NCBI RefSeq assembly: GCF_000485595.1 | Contig: NW_014577176.1 | Coordinates: forward strand, 246,539 to 278,612 | Reading direction: 5' to 3' | Origin: Priapulus caudatus | Lineage: Eukaryota; Priapulida; Priapulimorpha; Priapulimorphida; Priapulidae | DNA: 32,074 nucleotides | Shown here: in pieces, positions 1-12,360 of the stretch | Numbering within the stretch: position 1 is the stretch's first letter | How the letters are laid out: the number at the start of each line of letters is the position of its first letter | Position numbers and translations under genes: made by a program | Notes under the pieces: model-generated | Database searches by the model: none | What the model saw: the letters and a program-made list of their open reading frames with translations, nothing else | Told to the model about the DNA's origin: nothing

Positions 1-119
<119 letters not shown>

Positions 120-991
120 CGTCCTCTTTCTCCCACGAGCGCGCTTTCTCGATTCTCCGCCCCATGTCAGGTTATTACCTCGGATCTCCGTAAGAAATCC
201 TCATGACGAGAGGTGTAACACTACAGTCCGTGTTCTCGTGCCTAGGTCCGCCATTGCTGCTGTCCAGCCCGTGACGCAGACCGGACAGCGAACCGCTGAC
301 GCTCAGGGATAGCGGCGGGCCCCCGTTGCGTCGCGGTCGTTCGCCGCGGATGCTATGGCGTCGTCTAGCGACGCACTCCTGCGTGAGTAGCGTCAGAAGC
401 AATAGCACGACGCACGTGGTTTCTGAAATTAAAGACGATTTTCAAGCGCATTAATGAAATGTTGACGTAGAAAAAACAACGTCGAGAATTATTTTGTGCT
501 CGCGTGCGATTTACTCCTCTCTCTTCTCTCTGCCTCTCCACTCCCTCGCTTCCCTTTTCTCTATATCTCTTTCAAACACTCTCTCGTTCTTTCTTTCTCT
601 CTCTCTCTCTCTCTTACCCTCTCTCTCTCTCTCGCTCCCTCTGTTTATCTGTCTCTGCCTCTCACTCTTTCTATTTGCAAGCCTTTACCCTCAGCCCCAA
701 TATGCTTGTTTGTGTTTCTGTTTACATTACCGTGTTATTTTTTAATCATTTTCCTCCTATAAAATTATTGAAATTGTTCTTAAAATTTAATTCACAGTAA
801 ATGTCTGTCGATTTTTAGATGGTAGAGTTATTGATAAACGATTGAACTGCAAGTTATCACCAATCAGTGGTAATTTCATTTCAATGTGTTATAAGACTCT
901 AAATAAATTGACCTATTCCCCATGTCTATTCACCTAAATGTTTTATAACCCAGTTGCAACAGTCGCGCATATGAACACTATACATGTGCAT

Positions 992-1236
992 GGTGAAATC
1001 TGATCTACATGCTTCACTTCGCTCGCAGCATCGCGCCACGATTCCCAGCTATGCTAATGTATGGGCAAATGGCGCTACGACGTCGGTCGCAGTTGACTGC
1101 CAAGATAATATTCTTCGGCCGTTCTTATACGTTCAAACTGGAGCCCGGCAGGCTGACAGCACTTGTGCGTGGTAAAATCTGATCTACATGCTTCACTTCG
1201 CTCGCAGCATCGCGCCACGATTCCCAGCTAAGCATC
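992..1236 (+). repeat. 179-bp tandem repeat, about 1.4 units
   Basis: A unit beginning GGTGAAATCTGATCTACATG at 992 starts again at 1171 (GGTAAAATCTGATCTACATG), a period of 179 bp. The second unit is cut off after about 65 bp, at CCCAGCTAAGCATC. The A' copy at 7098-7715 has about 3.4 units of the same repeat. No coding potential is evident. Confidence 0.85.
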
Positions 1237-1355
1237 ATGGTCGTACTATTCAGATTTCAATGCAATATTGATGTGTGTAATGTAGGCAAGTGACGGACGT
1301 GGCGTCATTGATTATTAGAAAATTATACTTATATATTAGTCAGTGACCACTCCCA

Positions 1356-1432
1356 CCCCGCGCACGCACACACACGCACGCACACACACACTCACGCACG
1401 CGCGCACGCGCGCACACACACACGCACACAGC
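1356..1432. repeat. Mixed CA/CG (Z-DNA type) simple repeat
   Basis: An alternating purine-pyrimidine tract of CA, CGCA and CACG units in block A. The A' equivalent is at about 7853-7945. Such tracts are prone to slippage and to left-handed helix formation; no gene is associated. Confidence 0.9.
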
Positions 1433-1938
1433 TCTGGCACATGTGCGGTTAATTAAATCTACGACTTAGTGAGGATTAGACGGAGACGGCGCTTAGCGGC
1501 GGAGTAAGACCGGAGTAATTATTACGGAGGTGTATCCCGTCGAGTCGGCATCCATATTGCACAACGCGTCGGCAGTAGCCGACGTCCGTAATTTTCGCCG
1601 ACGCTCTGACAATTGGTCTGCGGCCGACATAAATGCGGGCGTTCTACGTCATCGCCGACCCGGCGGTCGCTGTTGCTATGCATTAATATCTACCAAGCTA
1701 CGACCTCGGCGATGCGTCAGCCCCGCTAACAACCACGATGCACCTGTAATTAGACGTTCGCTTACGTCGATGTGATTCGTACGGAACTTTCTCGCGCGTC
1801 ATATATGACGGGAGCTATCTAAGGCTACTAACCCCGGCCCGTAAGGGAGCGGAAGTATTCTCACTATCCATCACTATTCATCGTTGCCGCCGCTGTAACT
1901 GACGCGGTTTAATGAGGGGTGTAATCATTAAAAAATAT

Positions 1939-2118
1939 ATTAACAACAACAACAACAACAACAACAGAAACAACGGCAACAACAACAACAGAAACAACGG
2001 CAACAACAACAAAATAAAAAACAACAGTAACAGCGGCAGCAGCAGCAGCAGCAGCAACAACAACAACAACAACAGAAGCAGCAGCAATAACAACAACAAC
2101 CACAACAACAACAACAAT
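1939..2118. repeat. (AAC)n/(AGC)n trinucleotide tract
   Basis: A 180-bp purine-rich trinucleotide tract of AAC, CAG and AGC units. It opens long homopolymer-type reading frames (poly-Asn/Ser on plus, poly-Leu, poly-Val or poly-Cys on minus), which are artefacts of period 3 rather than evidence of a protein. The A' copy at about 8450-8625 breaks the frame several times. Confidence 0.93.
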
Positions 2119-3996
2119 CACGACGGCGATGGCGATCGCGATGGCGATGTCTGCCGTAAACACGATATGAATAAGTTAGTGTGGGCACGTTCGGCACGTT
2201 AGGTTCGTACAATTACATTAGCACTAGTCGTGCATACGAGCGCGATTTTAATATAGCCTAAAGCTTCCCCATTGCCCCTTTCCGACATTTTGTTGAAAAT
2301 TCTAACGGATGCATTTCGAGTGAGAAGTCCAAGAGCGTTCTTGCGTCAGATGGGCATCCCAAAGGACACGACATTGAAAGTGTTCGACCGTAATTAAAGC
2401 AGAAGAAAATCCGTTTACCCGCAAGCAGCAGAAATCAGCATGAATCCATAGCAATACGACGAAAGTATACCACGCAGAGTCGTGCAGGGCGATGAATAGA
2501 AAATGTGAAAGCAACCTTACGCGTAGCAGCTAGAGCCTACATATTCGCGACAACGACAGACAAACAACAGAGAAAAGCACGAGGACAGACAAGGCGGAAT
2601 GCGGATAACATGGAAATGCAAGAATATAGTACTATATGTACGAATAGACACTATATATAATACGTAACGGGTGATAAACGTATCCTCAAGTATAGAGTAG
2701 AGTCGAAAGCACGAATTTTACGCGATGAAGGCACGTTGAATTGTTAAAAGCATTCTATCGCGCTCACTAGATATCAAGTTCCAACACAAGTTTAAAGATT
2801 TCATCCAATTTTTTATTTGCATTAATTGAACATTAATGAATAAAACTTTAAACATTAAATAACGATAATGCGATACAGGGTTTAGGACTATTATGTTTAT
2901 TAAAACTCATAATTCAGCCTGTTTAAGCCTATCGTGTGTTTTATCTTAATTACTCTGTAATAATGCCTGGGTAATTAAGTAATTAGGTGCATAAACGTGC
3001 CTAAAGGCTGCTTAATTACAGCGGATAAGTTAATAAATGCTGTCAATAGGTTTCTTTATTCTATTCCTGGAATGTTGGGAAATCCCAGATACATAGCTTT
3101 TGTTCTAGTAATTAGCACAATTGCGTTTAAACTATATCGTTAGGTCTTCACTGTCATCGTTCGTGGCGCTGTTGTCGCATCAGTTTGTCACGCAGCTAAA
3201 CGATGGCTATTATGCGAAAACAGTTACTATGCTCGCGCAAATTGTTTTTAATTATAAAATCTCAAACGTATCATGTTAGCTTGAATTTTTTGACACTCGT
3301 TATCCCGGGTGAAAATCTGTTGAATGAAAAGCTTGAGGTGCGGTGGCGCGAGGGCGCCGCCAGGTTATAGAGGCGCATAAGCCGTATGCTGCGGCCGTGG
3401 AATCATTTGCAGAAGCCGGGCTTTACTAGGGATCGCTACGATGGGAAAATGTCTCTTCTAGTAAGGTTTTAGTTCGTAATTGATCATAGGTCGCCACGTA
3501 CATTTTAGACTAATATACCAGTAGTAGCTTGACATCTCAACAAAAAAGATTATATCGGTAATATTTCATTACGGACCTACTGACTTACTATATATTTCGT
3601 TACGATATAAACTAGTCAGTCTTATAATCAGCCCGGTATACGAACAGTCTAAACCGTTTGCAGTTTAAAAGCAGGCATATTTTTTAATGAATTTTGAGAT
3701 CGTTTATACTGCTTCTTGCGATATCGACGAGGTTATTTGTGGTTTCACTCTAATGCGCTAGTAATAGTTTTTACTAAAGGATTTACGTTGCCCTATCAAA
3801 TTACAAAACGCCTACGCCACGTAGTTTCTGCTCGTATAAACAGCTCACTTAGGTATCTATTATCTAAATAATAATTTGAGTAGTGTCGTTCTGTTTGTTC
3901 CTGCATAACTTCTAGGCGCGTGCACGAATCCGGCTAAACATTTTCGTGCTTTATTCCTACGCATCAGGTTCGATTCTAACACTTTGCCTTTTGTTA

Positions 3997-4002
3997 TTTA
4001 TT
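3997..4002 (-). terminator. Possible AATAAA polyadenylation signal for the bursicon-like gene
   Basis: TTTATT on plus reads AATAAA on the minus strand, about 250 nt past the stop at 4249. It lies inside block A, so the 3' end of this gene may overlap the duplicated block. The motif alone is weak evidence. Confidence 0.35.
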
Positions 4003-4113
4003 GGGTTAAATGTTAAAAAAAAATCTAATGGGAAATCCCCCTGGAAAACATGCACGATTCAGTTCACTTCCGCTAGGTGCGCTCGCTGTAGACTTACAAA
4101 CACGCAACCACAA

Positions 4114-4177
4114 GCCGTCGTCGTCATCGTCATCGTCGTCGTCATCGTCATCGTCGTCGTCATCGTCATCGTCGTCG
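4114..4177. repeat. 18-bp (GTCGTCGTCATCGTCATC)n minisatellite
   Basis: About three tandem 18-bp units start two bases beyond the end of block A homology. On the minus strand they fall between the bursicon-like stop codon (4249) and a possible polyadenylation signal at 3997-4002, so they may lie in its 3' UTR. The repeat is missing after the A' copy. Confidence 0.85.
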
Positions 4178-4248
4178 GCGTTAATTCGTACATCGCCCTC
4201 ATCAGCGCCATCGACATCATTCTCGTGATCATTGCATGTTACGTTCTT

Positions 4249-5757
4249 CTATAAGGACTCCATCGATGGCTCGATCCATTCCGGGAACATCGGACGTTCG
4301 AACCCCCAGATGATCTCTTCTTTCCACTCCTCGTACGGGAGCACAGTACGCGGGTAATCTATCCAGCTGTGGTTAGCTTCTGACGACATAAGTTTATCTT
4401 TCAACTGCTTTTCGAGGAGCGATTCTACGTCGTCTGTCATCATGCGAGTGACGCCCACGTCATCTATAGTGCCGTTCATCTGTATTAGAAGCTTGTCGAC
4501 GTCAGCGAAGAAAACATCGTCACCAGATGGCGACACCTTGTTGTTTATCGACGCAGACAGTTTTCCGTCGGCGATAAAGCGATACTGCCCGTGGGAACGC
4601 TTCTGCTTTGAATTCTACACGAGGAAATGAAGCTATAGCTATTATTCGCTATTTTCTCTGAAACGTTGTCTCAAAACACATCGCGATGCTGGCAATATAA
4701 AACCAAATTTAACTCTAGGTTAGAGCAAAAATAGATAAAGATCAAAGACGAAATCTTGTGCTTTCGTGTTAAAACATAAACTGTTAACTACTATAGAGGC
4801 ACGCAGACAAATCCATTTATTTCACCGCATTTTCTTGTGCGTGATATCTTGAATGGGATAGAAAAGTCATGTCATTCTCGGGGAACAGTCTCAAAAGGAG
4901 AACCACGGATGCGTATTAACCGAACCCGTGATTTCTCCTGCGCGCATCAAGACTTGTGCGCGGGATCGGTTTACCTGATTCATCTCGCTCATTAGACGTC
5001 GCATCATGTCCAGGCTGATGTGAGTCTGACACGGTCGACACATGCACGCGGTCGCTCTCTTCACAAGCTTACGTATGACCGGCGGTCTCCGGCCTGGACA
5101 CTGGATATAGACGACCGCCAGCGCCTGACTGGTCGGTTCGCAGCAGCTGTGAATGTACAGGTGTACGCGCGCGCGTGAGTGAGTTGGGGACAGTCTGACC
5201 GCGGTATATATGCTCGTTCTTTCTGCATGTATACGATGTTACCGTGTTATCGGCTAAGATACAGCATTCGGCTAATTGATTGATGATGATTGTTCCCTCT
5301 GAACCTAATTTTTCTATTGATTCAAAATGGTTTGATCACACCATAGACTTCAGACCTTTGCAAATGCAGATATAATAATGAAAGATAAATATAAATGAAT
5401 CAATTTATATTTATTTACTTTTATCGTTCATTTATTTATCTATCTATCTATCCATCTATTTGTTTATATATTTATCTTGGTATGAATCACGCATACCAGA
5501 CGATATATCAGCGTGATCGATTTTTATCAATATCATCACCAAGTTGTCTAGAAAGGACAGGAAACCGAGACACTCGGCAAGAAATCGTTCTCGCAGTTAC
5601 GTTTACACTTCTCTCTTGCGTGGCACAGCGCTGTACAAGAGAGCATGAGTCTAACCTGCAATATCCCATCTGTCGGTCCGGCCGTCGGTGGTCGAGACGA
5701 GTGTAGCTCACGCATGCGCCGAGACACCCAGCTGAAGGAATCTCTACCGGGATACAC
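4249..5757 (-). CDS. Bursicon-alpha-like cystine-knot hormone, partial (5' exon missing), with long C-terminal tail
   Basis: Three minus-strand exons join in frame: 5656-5757, 4975-5146 and 4249-4614. The acceptors are cggtacag, cattcacag and cgtgtag; the donors are TGCAG|GTTAGA and AATCAG|GTAAAC. The first two exons give a CTCK domain: CxPxxIPSxxCxGxC, then 17 residues to CSCC, 13 residues to CPG, and CMCRPC. In the bursicon alpha subunit as I recall it the same elements occur (CVPKPIPS, CMCC, CMCRPC) with the same 17- and 13-residue spacings. Bursicon is a secreted heterodimeric hormone acting through an LGR-type receptor; it controls cuticle hardening in insects, and its role outside arthropods is less clear. 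The signal peptide and the first cysteine are not in the exons found. The last exon adds 121 acidic residues after NQ and opens with a furin-like KQKR site, which is unusual for the family. A DAN/NBL1-type antagonist is the main alternative. Confidence 0.72.
5395..5480. repeat. (TTTA)/(TCTA) microsatellite in the bursicon-like intron
   Basis: A short imperfect tetranucleotide tract of TTTA and TCTA units lies in the 509-bp intron between the exons at 5656-5757 and 4975-5146. No other function is visible. Confidence 0.85.
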
Positions 5758-6003
5758 CTGTACCGAAAAACAACATCATTACATGTGCGCAACATCAGCA
5801 ACACGACACGTTGCAAACAACAAATTTGTTTGTTTTTTCAAATTCCTTGTTTTCCTGGTATACATACCCGCTGTGTATCGCCTTTGCTTGGTCTCCACAT
5901 TTCCACTATCTCTATAACTGTTTGTCTTCTGTTTTTCTATCGTTCTGCCTTCTTCCCTCTTCGCTCTCTTCCTGTCCCCCCCCCTTCTCTTTCTCTTATC
6001 GCT
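5758..6003. other. Stretch upstream of the bursicon-like exons; no exon confirmed
   Basis: The missing 5' exon should lie on the minus strand at higher coordinates. A GG|GTATGT donor-like site near 5868 would give the right phase to splice into the exon at 5657-5757. However, the frame before it closes within about 12 codons, and the only acceptor-like site lacks a pyrimidine tract. From about 6000 the duplicated noisy block begins, so the true 5' exon may have been displaced or lost in the assembly. Confidence 0.5.
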
Positions 6004-6047
6004 TTCGCGCTCTCTCTCTCTCTCTCTCGCTCTCTTTCACACACATA

Positions 6048-6088
<41 letters not shown>

Positions 6089-9000
6089 TTCTCGTCTCTG
6101 CCTCTCTCTGCTCTCTCTCGTCTCTCTCTCTCTCGTCTGCCGTCGTCGCTCTTTTCCTCCAACGAGCGCCTGCGCTTTTCTCGATTCTCCGCCCATGTCA
6201 GGTCATTAACCTGTCTCCGTAAGAATTCCTCATTGAGAGGGTGTAGACACCTACAGGTTCGTGTTCTCGTGCCTAGGTCCCCATTGCCTGCTGTCCAGCC
6301 CGTGACGCACGACCGAGCAGCGACCGCTGACAGCTCCGGGATAGCGACGGGCCCGGGGGGGGGAGAGGTCCCCGTTGCGTTCGCGTCGTTCGCGTCGGCG
6401 ATGCTCATGGGTCGTGCTAGCGACGCACTGCCTGCGTGAAGTAGGCCGTCAGAAGCAATAGCACAGAGCAGGCAGGTGTTTCTGAATATCGTAAAGACGA
6501 TTTTTTAAGCGCATTAATGAATGTTGACGTATGAAAAAACAACGTCCGAGGAATTATTATTGTGCTCGGTGTGAATTACTCCTCATCGTCTTCTCTCTGG
6601 CGATCTCCATCCCCTCGTTCCCTTTTGCTCTATACTCTGCTTCAAACACTATCTCGTTCTTGTTTTCTCTCTTCTGTGACCTCTCTCTCTCTCGCGCCCT
6701 CTGTTTTATTCTGTCGTCTGCCTCTCACTCTTTGCTATTTGCAAAGCCTTTTACCCTCGAGCCCCAATATGCTTGTTTGGTTTTCTGTTTACATGTACCG
6801 TGTTATTTTTTAATTATTTTCCTCCCTATAAAATTATTGAAATCATGTTCGTAAAAATTTCATATTCACAGTAAATGTCTGTCGATTTTTTAGATGGAAT
6901 AGTTATTGATGAAACGATTTGAACTCGGCAGTTATCACAATCAGTGGAATGATTCAATTTCAATTGGCTATACGAGAAACTCTTAAAATCAATTGACCCT
7001 ATTCCATGTCCTATTCAACTCTAAATGTTTATTATCCCCAGGTTTTGCAACAGCCTGCGCACATGGAAACTATTATATAACTTTGCAACCTTGTGCATGT
7101 AAAATCTGATCTAATAAGCTTGCTCGCAGAGCAATCGCGCACACGATTCCAGCTATGCTAATGTGATGGGCAAAGTTTGCGCTACGACTCGTTCGCAGTT
7201 GACTGCCAAGATAATATTCCTTCGGCGTTCTTTATACGTTGAATGAGGCGGGCAGTGCTGACAGCACGTGCAGATAAAATCTTATCTACAGGATGCTTCA
7301 CTTCGGCTCGCGAGCATCGACCACGATTCTCACTATGCTAATGTATGGGCAAATGGCGCTGCGACGTCGTCGCCTTGTGACTGGCCAAGATAATATTCTT
7401 CGGCCGTGTCTTATTACGCGTTCAAATGTGAGCCGGGCAGTCTGACAGCAACGTGGGCATGATAAAAAGTCTTATCTACACTGCTTCGACTTCTCGCTCG
7501 CAGGCATTCGCTGCTCACGATTCTCATGCTATGCTAATTGTATGGGCAATGGCGCTGCGATCGGTCGTCGCGCTTTGACTGGCCAAGCATAATATTCTTC
7601 GGCCGTTTCTTATACGTTCAAACTGGACCGGGGCTGACAGCACTTGTGCGTGTAAAATCTGATCTACGATGCCTTCACATTCGCCTGCAAGCATCGCCGC
7701 ATCGATTCCGCTAGCTAAGCATAGATAGGTCGTTCCTATTCAGATTTCAAGTGGCAATCTTATTGTGTGTAATGTAGGTCAAGTGACGGATCGTGGGTCA
7801 TTGATTATTGAGATTAAATTACACCTATATATTAGTCAGTGACATCCAGCCCCGCGCACTGCACACCACACGCGACACACACCCACACACACAATCGCAC
7901 GCACGCGCGCACGCGCCGCGCACACACACACAGCATCACAGCTTCTGCACATGTGCGGTTAATTAAATCTCTACGCACTTTAGTGAGAGATTAGACGGAG
8001 ACGGCGCTTTTATCGCGGAGTAGACCAGAGTAATTATTCGGAGTTATCGCCGCCGATGTCGGCATTCATATTGCACAACGTCGTCGGCGGTAGCCGACGT
8101 CCGTAATTGTTCGCCGACGCTCTGACATTCTGGTCTGCGCCGGACAATAAAATCGGGCGTTCTATCGTCATCGCCGACCGCGGTCGCGTGTTGCTGGATG
8201 CAATTAATATCTAACCAACTACATTTCGCGATGCGTCAGCCCCGCTAAACAACCACGATGCACCGTTCGCTTACGTCGATGTGATTCGTTACGTGAACTT
8301 TCTCCGCAGCGTCATTATATGACGGGGCTATCTAAGGTACTAACCCGGTCGCTAAGGGACGTTCTCACTATCCATACACTATGTCATCGGTTGCCGCCGC
8401 TGTAACTTGACCGGTTTAAGAGGGGTGTAATCATTAAAAAATATAATAATCAACACAACAATAACAGAAACAGACGGCAACAACAACACCAGAAACAGAC
8501 TGGCAACAACAACAAATAAAAACAACAGTAACATGCGCAGGCAGCAGCAGCAAGCCACAACAACAACAACAACAACAGAAGCAGCAGCAATAACAAAACA
8601 ACCACAACAACAAAACATCACGACGGCGATGGCGATCCGATGCGAGTCCTGCTGCGTAAAATCCGAATGTAATAAGTGATGTGGGCACTGTTCGGCACGG
8701 TTAGGTTCGTGACAATTACATTAGCAGCTAGTCTTGCATACGAGCGCGAATTTTTAATAGTAGCCAAAGCTTGGCCCCCACTTGGCCGCCTGTTCTCGAT
8801 ATTTTTGTTGAAAATTCTAAACGGACATTAGTCGAGTGAGAAGTCGCCAAGACCGTTCTTTGCGTCAGATGGGGATCCCAAAGGACACGACATTGAAAGT
8901 GTTCGCCCGTAATTTAAAGGCAGTAAGAAATTCCGTTTAACCCGCAAGCGCAGAAATCAGGCATGAATCCATAGCAATAATGCCACGAAAGTATACCACG

Positions 9001-10735
9001 CAGAGTCGTGCAGGGCGTATGAATAGAAAATGTGAAAGCAACGTTACGCCGTAGCTAGCTAGAGCCTACATATTCGCGACAACGACAGACAAACAACAGA
9101 GAAGAAGCCACGAGGACGACAAGGCGGATGCGATAACATGCGAAAATGAAAGAGTATACCCAAGTTTTAAAATATTAAAAAATTATGTACCGAATAGACA
9201 CTATATAAATACGTACGGGTGATTAAACGTATCCCTCAAGTATAGAGTTATGAGTCGAAGCACGCCATTTTACGCGAGTGAAGGCACGTTTGAAGTTGTT
9301 AAAAGCATTTTATCGCGCTCACTAAGATATCAAGTTCCAACAATTAGTTTAAAGATTCTTCATACCAATTTTTTAATTTTGCATTAATTGAAGCATTAAT
9401 GAATAAAACTTTAAACATTAAATAAACGATAATGGCGATACAGGGTTTAGGACTATTATGTTTATAAACTCGATATATTTCAGCCTGTTCGAAGCCTATC
9501 GTGTGTGTTTTTTCTTTTAATTTACCTGTATATAATGCCTGGGCAATAAGTATTAGGTGGCATAAACGTGCTAAAGGCTGCTTAATTACAGCGGATAAGT
9601 TTAATAAATGCTGTCAATAGGTTTCTTGTTATTCTAGTTCCTGAAATGTTGGATACCAGATACATAGCTTTTGTTCTAGTAATTAGCACAATTGCGTTTA
9701 ATACTATATCGTTAGGTCCTTCACTGTCACCGGTTCGTGGCGCTGTTTGTCGCACCAGTTTGTCACGCAAGCTACGATGGCTATTATGCGAAAAGCAGTT
9801 ACTATGCTCGCGCAAATTGTTTTTAAATTATAAAATCTCAACGTATCATTTTAGCGTCTGAATTTTTTTTGACAAATCGTTTTATCCCGGTGAAAATCTG
9901 TTGAATGAAAACTTGAGGTTGCGTGGCGCGAGGCGCCGCCAGGTTTAATAAGAGCGCGATAAGCCGTATGCTGGCGGCCGTGGAATCATTTGCAGAAGCC
10001 GGCTTTACTAGGATTCGCTACGATGGGAAACTGTCTTCTAGAGGTTTTTAGTTCGTAATTTGAGTCATGCAGGTCGCGCACGCTACATTTTAGATCTAAT
10101 ATACGCAAGTAGTAGCTGACAATCTCAAAAAAAGAGATTATATCGGTTAATATTTCATTAGCGGACCTACTGGAACTTACTATATTGATTTCGTTACGGA
10201 ATAAACTATCAGTCTTATAATAGTCAGCCCGGATAATCGAAACATGTCTAAACCGTTTGGCAGTTTAAAAGGCGAGGCAGCAGTTTTGTTAATGAAGTTT
10301 TGAGATCGTTTATATGCTTCTGCGATAGTCGACGAGGTTAAATTTTGTGGTTTCACTCTAGATGCGCTATAATGATTTTTTAACTAAAGGAGTTTAAACG
10401 TTGCGCTATCTAATTACAAAACGCCTAAGCCACTAGTTCTTCTGCTCGTATAACAGGCTGTGCTTCACTTAGGTAATCTTATTAATCTAAAATATAATTT
10501 GAGTAGTGTCGTTGCTGTTTGTTAACTGCATAACTTTAGGCGCGTTTCACGAATCCGGCTGAACTTTTCGGCTTTATTCGCTACCATTCAGGTTCGATTC
10601 TAACACTTTGCTTTTCTTATTTTGGTTTATGAATGTTAAAAAAAAATCTATGGAACTCCCCTGGAAAAACATGCACGATTCAGTTCACTTCCGCTATGTG
10701 CGCTCGCTGTATGACATTACAAACACGCAACCACA
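6000..10735 (+). repeat. Block A', second noisy copy of block A; no gene seen
   Basis: Collinear with 1-4112. The differences are dominated by single-base insertions and deletions scattered every 10-20 bases, often in short homopolymers. This copy is longer (about 4.7 kb against 4.1 kb), partly because the 179-bp repeat has two more units. That pattern fits uncorrected long-read sequence or an unmerged second haplotype better than neutral divergence of an old duplication, which would be rich in substitutions. No open frame here is supported by the other copy. Confidence 0.88.
7098..7715 (+). repeat. 179-bp tandem repeat, about 3.4 units (A' copy)
   Basis: Units begin near 7098, 7272, 7461 and 7651, each with a recognisable (G)TAAAATCT(G/T)ATCTA start and an internal AGATAATATTC-type segment. 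The two middle units share variants missing from the outer ones (CTTATCTACA for CTGATCTACA, GGCGCTGCGA for GGCGCTACGA). They therefore look like true extra units rather than random read errors. The A copy has only about 1.4 units. Confidence 0.8.
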
Positions 10736-11180
10736 TTTGCTAAGGGATACAGTATCTTTCACGTAACACTGCAGTGGATTTCGCAGGGCACACGCGCTGG
10801 GCTGTGAATCAAGTTCCCCCACGCTGCACGTCTCGCACTCAGCGCATATATATCTATCCAATCATCTATTTCTATGTATACTATCTATCTAGTTTATTCT
10901 ATCTAATCTATCTATCTATTATGCTAATATAATATATATATATATATATATATAATATATATATTCTATCTATGTATCGCTTATATATATATATATAATT
11001 ATATATATATTCTTCTCTAGTCTATCTATCTATCTTCTATCATCTATTATCTATCATCTATCTATGCTACTCTAATCTATCTATCTTCTACTATTCTATT
11101 CTAATCTTCTATCCATTTAACAAATGTGAACCTGTACCGTTGACTATTGGTGAAAGCACTCAAAATCATAGGGATCCACC
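10736..11180. repeat. Short unique stretch followed by a noisy (TCTA)n/(TA)n microsatellite
   Basis: About 110 bp of unique sequence follow the end of A' homology. An irregular TCTA/TATC tract with embedded TA runs then covers roughly 10848-11115. The repeat phase breaks every few units, consistent with sequencing indels. No gene was seen. Confidence 0.8.
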
Positions 11181-11264
11181 GCTCCCTAAGGTCTCACCTT
11201 GCACCAAAGTTTGAAGTTTATAACCGTCTCAACGGTTGTAAAAAATAATCGAGGGTCAGACCGA

Positions 11265-11515
11265 CGAACACAACACACACACGCGCACACGGCACGACGC
11301 ACACGCAACACGCACACCACTACACGCACACGCAACACGCACGCACACGCACACCTCGCAACACGCCACGCTCGAACGCACTCACTCACGCACACACGCC
11401 CCCACACACACACACACACATACACACACCCTCACACACACCAACACAACACACCACAACACAGACACACACAACACAGCACACACACACCAAGACACAG
11501 GGCACACAACAAACA
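11265..11515. repeat. CA/CGCA simple-repeat tract
   Basis: A tract of CA, CGCA and ACACG units with frequent phase breaks. It opens His/Thr/Arg-rich frames on plus and Cys/Val-rich frames on minus; these are dinucleotide artefacts rather than proteins. Confidence 0.9.
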
Positions 11516-11576
11516 AACAACAACAACGGCGCGAAAACAGTTCTGCTACATACGTGGCAGGATTATAACATTATTG

Positions 11577-12360
11577 GCGAGCCGGTTTGCCTACATTTCA
11601 CGAAGCATTATTACAGTTAAACTCTTTAGTAGAGAAACTGACGGCCAAAGAAAAATAATTGTATTAGACGGGTTTCGTATTAACCTACTTTTAACATATA
11701 TTAGCCCCGAATTAACTAAGGAAAAACATTAATTGACTATCAGGTGGTTAACAAGTATTTTATTATAGCGTTTATATGTTATAGATTAAGTACTTAGTGC
11801 GTTAAATTGTTCACAATGATACAATTACTGCAAGCCTAATACTCTTCATTCATAATTTACTACTATTCATTACTACGTGCCCCGTTGTACGAAACTGTAC
11901 GGGGTCAAGAAAAATAATCGTATGTAAGTCGGTTCGTATATATATTAAGGCCTTAATTTAAGAGAAAATCGATGGGAGTTAGGGTGTGTACAAAGTGTTT
12001 TAATATAGAAAAGAAAATACGGACATGAAAAATTTTATGTTAGTATCTAGGATTCGTTGTATTATTGTGTTCGGATTAAAGCAATATTTTACTCAAGAGA
12101 TACACTATGAATTCGAGCCGGTTTTAGAGAAATCCTCGTAGTTTCATCACGACCGAGCTAATATGAGTCCGCCGAGGCGGCATTTTTCGAGTATAATTAT
12201 ATGATGAGAGTAAATATAAGGAAATCGCCAATATTTGGGTACTTTAATCTATCTCGAAATAATTACATTTCTTCCCTTTGAAACCCATATGACGGAATTC
12301 AAGCAACTGCGTTTGCAATGCATGCACGCTGCGCAGGCACGCACCACTGCTCGCACGCGC
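11577..12360 (+). repeat. Block B', noisy copy of the block at 20478-21260
   Basis: Collinear with block B from GTTTGCCTACATTT through GGAATTCAAGCAA and the GCGCAGGCACGCAC segment that leads into a CA repeat. The differences are mainly single-base indels. It carries the same pair of pogo-like repeats described for block B. No gene was seen. Confidence 0.88.

Noticed and set aside
1530-1775. 81-codon frame in the CpG-rich part of block A
   Set aside because: The matching region in A' (about 8040-8280) has many indels that do not preserve the frame, and no domain is visible.
1878-2212. Long poly-Leu, poly-Val, poly-Asn and poly-Cys frames
   Set aside because: They all arise from one AAC/AGC trinucleotide tract, and the duplicated copy breaks every frame.
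5866-5905. Candidate 5' exon of the bursicon-like gene ending in GG|GTATGT with the correct phase
   Set aside because: The in-frame stretch is only about 12 codons after a stop, the acceptor-like AG has no pyrimidine tract, and the cysteine spacing does not match the family.
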